This document shows, in pieces, positions 49,731-52,319 of a DNA stretch of 52,319 bases. Position numbers and translations under genes: made by a program. Origin of the DNA: an uncultured Selenomonadales bacterium (GTDB taxonomy: Bacteria; Bacillota; Negativicutes; Selenomonadales; Selenomonadaceae); assembly GCA_900321035.1 (NCBI GenBank), contig ONUH01000021.1, positions 1-52,319 on the forward strand, in the 5' to 3' direction. A model generated the notes under the pieces. That model worked only from the letters and a program-made list of their open reading frames with translations. It was not told the DNA's origin and did no database searches. Numbering within the stretch: the first letter of the stretch is position 1; every line of letters starts with the position of its first letter.

Positions 49731-50843
49731 TTAAATCGTGACATGCTTGCCGATCATCACCGGGAAATTGATGGCGCCGCGCAGGCGCTTGCCCTGCGTA
49801 ATCGTCACTTCCTTGTCGGTAATCACATACTCGATCTCCGCGCCGGCGTCAATGACGCAATCCTCCATCACGACGGAATTCCGGATCGCCGCCCCCGGCG
49901 CCACCTTCACATGGCGGAAAATCACGCTGTTTTCCACCGTGCCATGGATCTCGCAGCCGTTCGCAATCAGCGAATTCTTGACCTCCGCGCCCTCCTTGTA
50001 TTCGGTAGGCGCCATATCCTTCACCTTCGTGATGATCGGCGCGTTCTCTTTCATGAACAGATCCTGCCAGACCGCCTGGTCGAGCATCTTGAGATTCGAC
50101 AGATAGAAAGCCGGCGTCGAGCAGATGCGCGCGGAAAATCCGTCATGGATGTAAGTGTAGAAATTCAGCCCCGGCGCCTGCTTCAGGATCGCATCCCGGC
50201 GGAAGTCGGTGCCGCCGTGCTCGAAAGCATAGCGGACCATGTTGCAGAACAGTTCCTTGCTCATCAGGAAAATGCCGAGGGAGCGATACTCGCCCTCTTT
50301 TAGCTCAGGCTTGATGGCAGCGTCGCGGATACCTCCGTCCGCCTCCGGCTCCAGAATCAGCCCGGAACACGGGTCGCTGTGCCAGGCCTTGCTCGTGACC
50401 ACCGTCACGTCCGCGCCCCGGTCAAGATGGAACTTCAGCACTTTGCCGAAGTCAATGTTGTACACTGAGGTCGCGCGCGCCAGCAGCACGAATTCCTCGT
50501 TGCTGTTCTCGACGAAATTCAGATTGTAATAAATATTCCGAAGGTCGCTGGTTTTCTCGCCGTTTTCCGGCCTGACCGGCGGCAGATAGAAAAGGCCCTT
50601 GTGGTGGCGCGCCAAGTCCCAATCCTTACCGGAGCGGAGATGGTCCAGGATCGACCGGGATTTGTTCTCCGGCAGGAGCACGCCCACGTTGCGAATACCC
50701 GAATTCACCATGCTGGAAAGCGCGAAGTCCACAAGACGATAACGGCCCGCGAAGGGCAGCGACGCGATGGGCCTGTCTTCCGTCAGCTCCTTGATATATA
50801 TCTCCTCGCGCTGCAAATCCACGAGGCTCATAACTCTTTTCAT
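49731..50843 (-). CDS. glgD: Glucose-1-phosphate adenylyltransferase-like subunit GlgD
   Basis: This 370-residue protein has the nucleotidyltransferase and left-handed helix folds of GlgC. It lacks the N-terminal GGxGxRLxPLT signature: the start reads 'MKRVMSLVDLQREEIYIKELTEDRPIASLPFAG'. Thus it is probably a non-catalytic regulatory partner of GlgC, as in Bacillus. Hexapeptide repeats are clear at the end ('NSLIANGCEIHGTVENSVIFRHVKVAPGAAIRNSVVMEDCVI'). I chose the ATG at 50843 over the TTG at 50846 because GGAGGAG spacing fits. It lies next to glgC. Confidence 0.93.
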   Translation of the reverse strand: MKRVMSLVDLQREEIYIKELTEDRPIASLPFAGRYRLVDFALSSMVNSGIRNVGVLLPENKSRSILDHLRSGKDWDLARHHKGLFYLPPVRPENGEKTSDLRNIYYNLNFVENSNEEFVLLARATSVYNIDFGKVLKFHLDRGADVTVVTSKAWHSDPCSGLILEPEADGGIRDAAIKPELKEGEYRSLGIFLMSKELFCNMVRYAFEHGGTDFRRDAILKQAPGLNFYTYIHDGFSARICSTPAFYLSNLKMLDQAVWQDLFMKENAPIITKVKDMAPTEYKEGAEVKNSLIANGCEIHGTVENSVIFRHVKVAPGAAIRNSVVMEDCVIDAGAEIEYVITDKEVTITQGKRLRGAINFPVMIGKHVTI

Positions 50844-50925
50844 CAAATTCTCCTCCTCAATAACGCCGCCGTCCGGCGGGCGCGTGCATCACGGCGGGGA
50901 TGCCATATCTCTGCGGCAGCAGACT

Positions 50926-52059
50926 TCAGCCCGCCGCTTTCACGGTCTCGTTTTCGCCCGTCACCGCGATGGCGTCCGGCGTCCCTTTGACCTTCGCCCC
51001 GGTCATGACCCGCGTGCGCGGTCCCAGAATCGCGTGATCGATCACCGCGCCGTCCTCGATGACCGCGAACGGCATGATTACCGAATCCGTAACCCGCGCG
51101 CCGGCGCCGATGCGGACGCCCGAAGAGATCACCGAATGCTCCACCTCGCCGAGCACCACCGTGCCCTCGTTCAGCAGCGCATGGGAAACCTTGGCTTCCG
51201 GCCCGATATAATGCGGCGGCAGCGGCGGATTCGCCGAATGGATACGCCATGCGCCGCCCACGTCGATCGGCGTCTCGTCTTCCAGGAAGTCCATGTTTGC
51301 CTGCCAGAGGCTCTCGATGGTTCCCACGTCCTTCCAATAGCCGTCAAAAGCGTAAGAGAAGAGCTTCGCGCCGTCGGCGAGCATCTTCGGGATCACGTCC
51401 TTGCCGAAATCGTGGCTCGAATCTTCCCGCTTCGCGTCCTCCACCAGATAATCGTGCAGGAAATCTTTCGTGAAGATATAGATGCCCATGGAAGCCAAAT
51501 CACTGGTAGGCTGCGCCGGCTTCTCGGTGAAGCGCGTGATGCGGCCGTCCGCTTCCGCGTCGAGGATGCCGAAACGCGACGCCTCCTCCATCGGCACGCG
51601 GATGACGCCGATGGTCGCCTCCGCTCCTTTCGAGATATGCGCGTCCAGCATCTTCGAGTAATCCATCGCGTAAATGTGGTCGCCGGACAAGATCAGCACG
51701 TAATCCGGGTCGGACATCTCGATGAAATTCAGGTTCTGGTAAATCGCGTCCGCCGTCCCACGGTACCAGTCCGCGCCTTTCTCCCGCGCGTAAGGCGGCA
51801 GGATGAATACGCCGCCTCCCCGGCTGTCAAGGTCCCACGCATTGCCGTTGCCCAGATAATTATTCAGCTCAAAGGGCCGGTACTGTGTAAGCACACCCAC
51901 GCGCTCGATTCCCGAATGCGCGCAGTTCGACAGCGGAAAATCAATAATCCGGTACTTGCCCCCAAACGGCACCGCCGGCTTTGCCACTTTCGCGGTTAAA
52001 ATCCCCAGTCGGCTTCCCTGTCCCCCTGCCAGGATCATGGCCAAACATTTCGTTTTCAC
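50926..52059 (-). CDS. glgC: Glucose-1-phosphate adenylyltransferase
   Basis: This 377-residue enzyme makes ADP-glucose, the committed step of glycogen synthesis. It begins [19 protein letters not shown] (pyrophosphorylase signature) and continues '[20 protein letters not shown]'; other blocks are '[34 protein letters not shown]', '[15 protein letters not shown]' and '[13 protein letters not shown]'. C-terminal hexapeptide repeats follow. I chose GTG at 52059 because GGAGGGG lies nine bases upstream. It is the first gene of the glg operon. Confidence 0.95.
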   Translation of the reverse strand: MKTKCLAMILAGGQGSRLGILTAKVAKPAVPFGGKYRIIDFPLSNCAHSGIERVGVLTQYRPFELNNYLGNGNAWDLDSRGGGVFILPPYAREKGADWYRGTADAIYQNLNFIEMSDPDYVLILSGDHIYAMDYSKMLDAHISKGAEATIGVIRVPMEEASRFGILDAEADGRITRFTEKPAQPTSDLASMGIYIFTKDFLHDYLVEDAKREDSSHDFGKDVIPKMLADGAKLFSYAFDGYWKDVGTIESLWQANMDFLEDETPIDVGGAWRIHSANPPLPPHYIGPEAKVSHALLNEGTVVLGEVEHSVISSGVRIGAGARVTDSVIMPFAVIEDGAVIDHAILGPRTRVMTGAKVKGTPDAIAVTGENETVKAAG

Positions 52060-52230
52060 GGTTCTTCCCCTCCTATATTTTATTATGCACGAACAAACAT
52101 ATTTATTTGTTATAATTCTTCGTAAAATTGGATTTTCCTGCCACGGAAACAGGTTTTTTCGCAAATCGGTCCAGTTTTCTAAAAAAATTTTCCCATCGCC
52201 GCGACAATAACGCAGCGCGTAAATAAATAT

Positions 52231-52302
52231 CCCCCGGCATAGCCGGGGGTTTTATATTAACGGCCCAAAGGGCCTCAAACTACCAGCGGCGCTTAAAAGC
52301 GC
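52231..52302. other. Three consecutive hairpins at the window edge
   Basis: CCCCCGGC/GCCGGGGG (52231-52249) followed by TTTTATATT, then GGCCC-AAA-GGGCC (52262-52274) and GCGCTT-AA-AAGCGC (52289-52302). The first could be a terminator on the plus strand. The cluster also resembles hairpin ends of some IS200/IS605 elements. The context to the right is outside the window. Confidence 0.5.
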
Positions 52303-52319
52303 ATGTACGGTCCGTCCCT

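Overview
The window looks like part of a chromosome from a diderm Firmicute of the class Negativicutes, most likely a GC-rich member of the Selenomonadaceae (Selenomonas, Mitsuokella or a relative). The reasons are two tandem S-layer-homology (SLH) porin genes of the OmpM/Mep45 type, an AsmA-like envelope protein, a Firmicute-type hrcA-grpE-dnaK-dnaJ locus with a CIRCE operator, and a long clostridial-type glutamine synthetase. Genus and species cannot be fixed from this sequence. No rRNA, tRNA, CRISPR array, prophage or complete insertion sequence was found.

Layout. 1-11.6 kb: a partial membrane LuxR-type regulator, two small hypothetical proteins, a PaaI-type thioesterase with a D-Ala-D-Ala carboxypeptidase, a divergent NAD-dependent DNA ligase with a small coupled gene, BioY, an AsmA-like protein, ThiD, a TauE-type permease and a histidine phosphatase. 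11.7-12.4 kb: a gene-free stretch with two inverted copies of a multi-hairpin repeat. 12.4-16.6 kb: an intact SLH porin, a frameshifted SLH porin and a secreted protein. 16.7-27.4 kb (minus strand): yqeY, rpsU, HIT, mtaB, rsmE, prmA, dnaJ, dnaK, grpE, a lipoprotein and hrcA. 27.6-33.8 kb (minus): a chemoreceptor, an orphan trpB, alr and glutamine synthetase with an attenuator-like leader. 34-37.5 kb (plus): a third copy of the multi-hairpin repeat, then a small HTH gene, an SGNH hydrolase and a flavodiiron protein with overlapping ends. 37.6-39.9 kb (minus): a DUF4127/DUF2225 pair. 40-52 kb (minus): a complete glycogen operon in the order glgC-glgD-glgP-glgB-glgA-GH13/GH77 fusion.

How the genes work together. 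The glycogen operon covers ADP-glucose synthesis, chain elongation, branching, phosphorolysis and debranching/transfer, and ends at one strong terminator. The stress operon carries the chaperones and their CIRCE/HrcA control, an unusual lipoprotein gene, and downstream ribosome and tRNA modification genes (prmA, rsmE, mtaB). The porins, AsmA-like protein, lipoprotein and carboxypeptidase fit a double-membrane cell with peptidoglycan-tethered outer membrane.

The most unusual content is non-coding: (i) three copies of a ~215-260 bp four-hairpin element at 11.67-11.88, 11.91-12.15 and 34.18-34.43 kb whose stems differ between copies but still pair; (ii) a nested-hairpin leader between grpE and dnaK; (iii) mutually exclusive hairpins in the glutamine synthetase leader; (iv) purine/pyrimidine inverted repeats at three intra-operon gaps, one of which is a 14-unit heptamer array that supplies the stop codon of rsmE; (v) a three-way-junction element at 34.06-34.11 kb.
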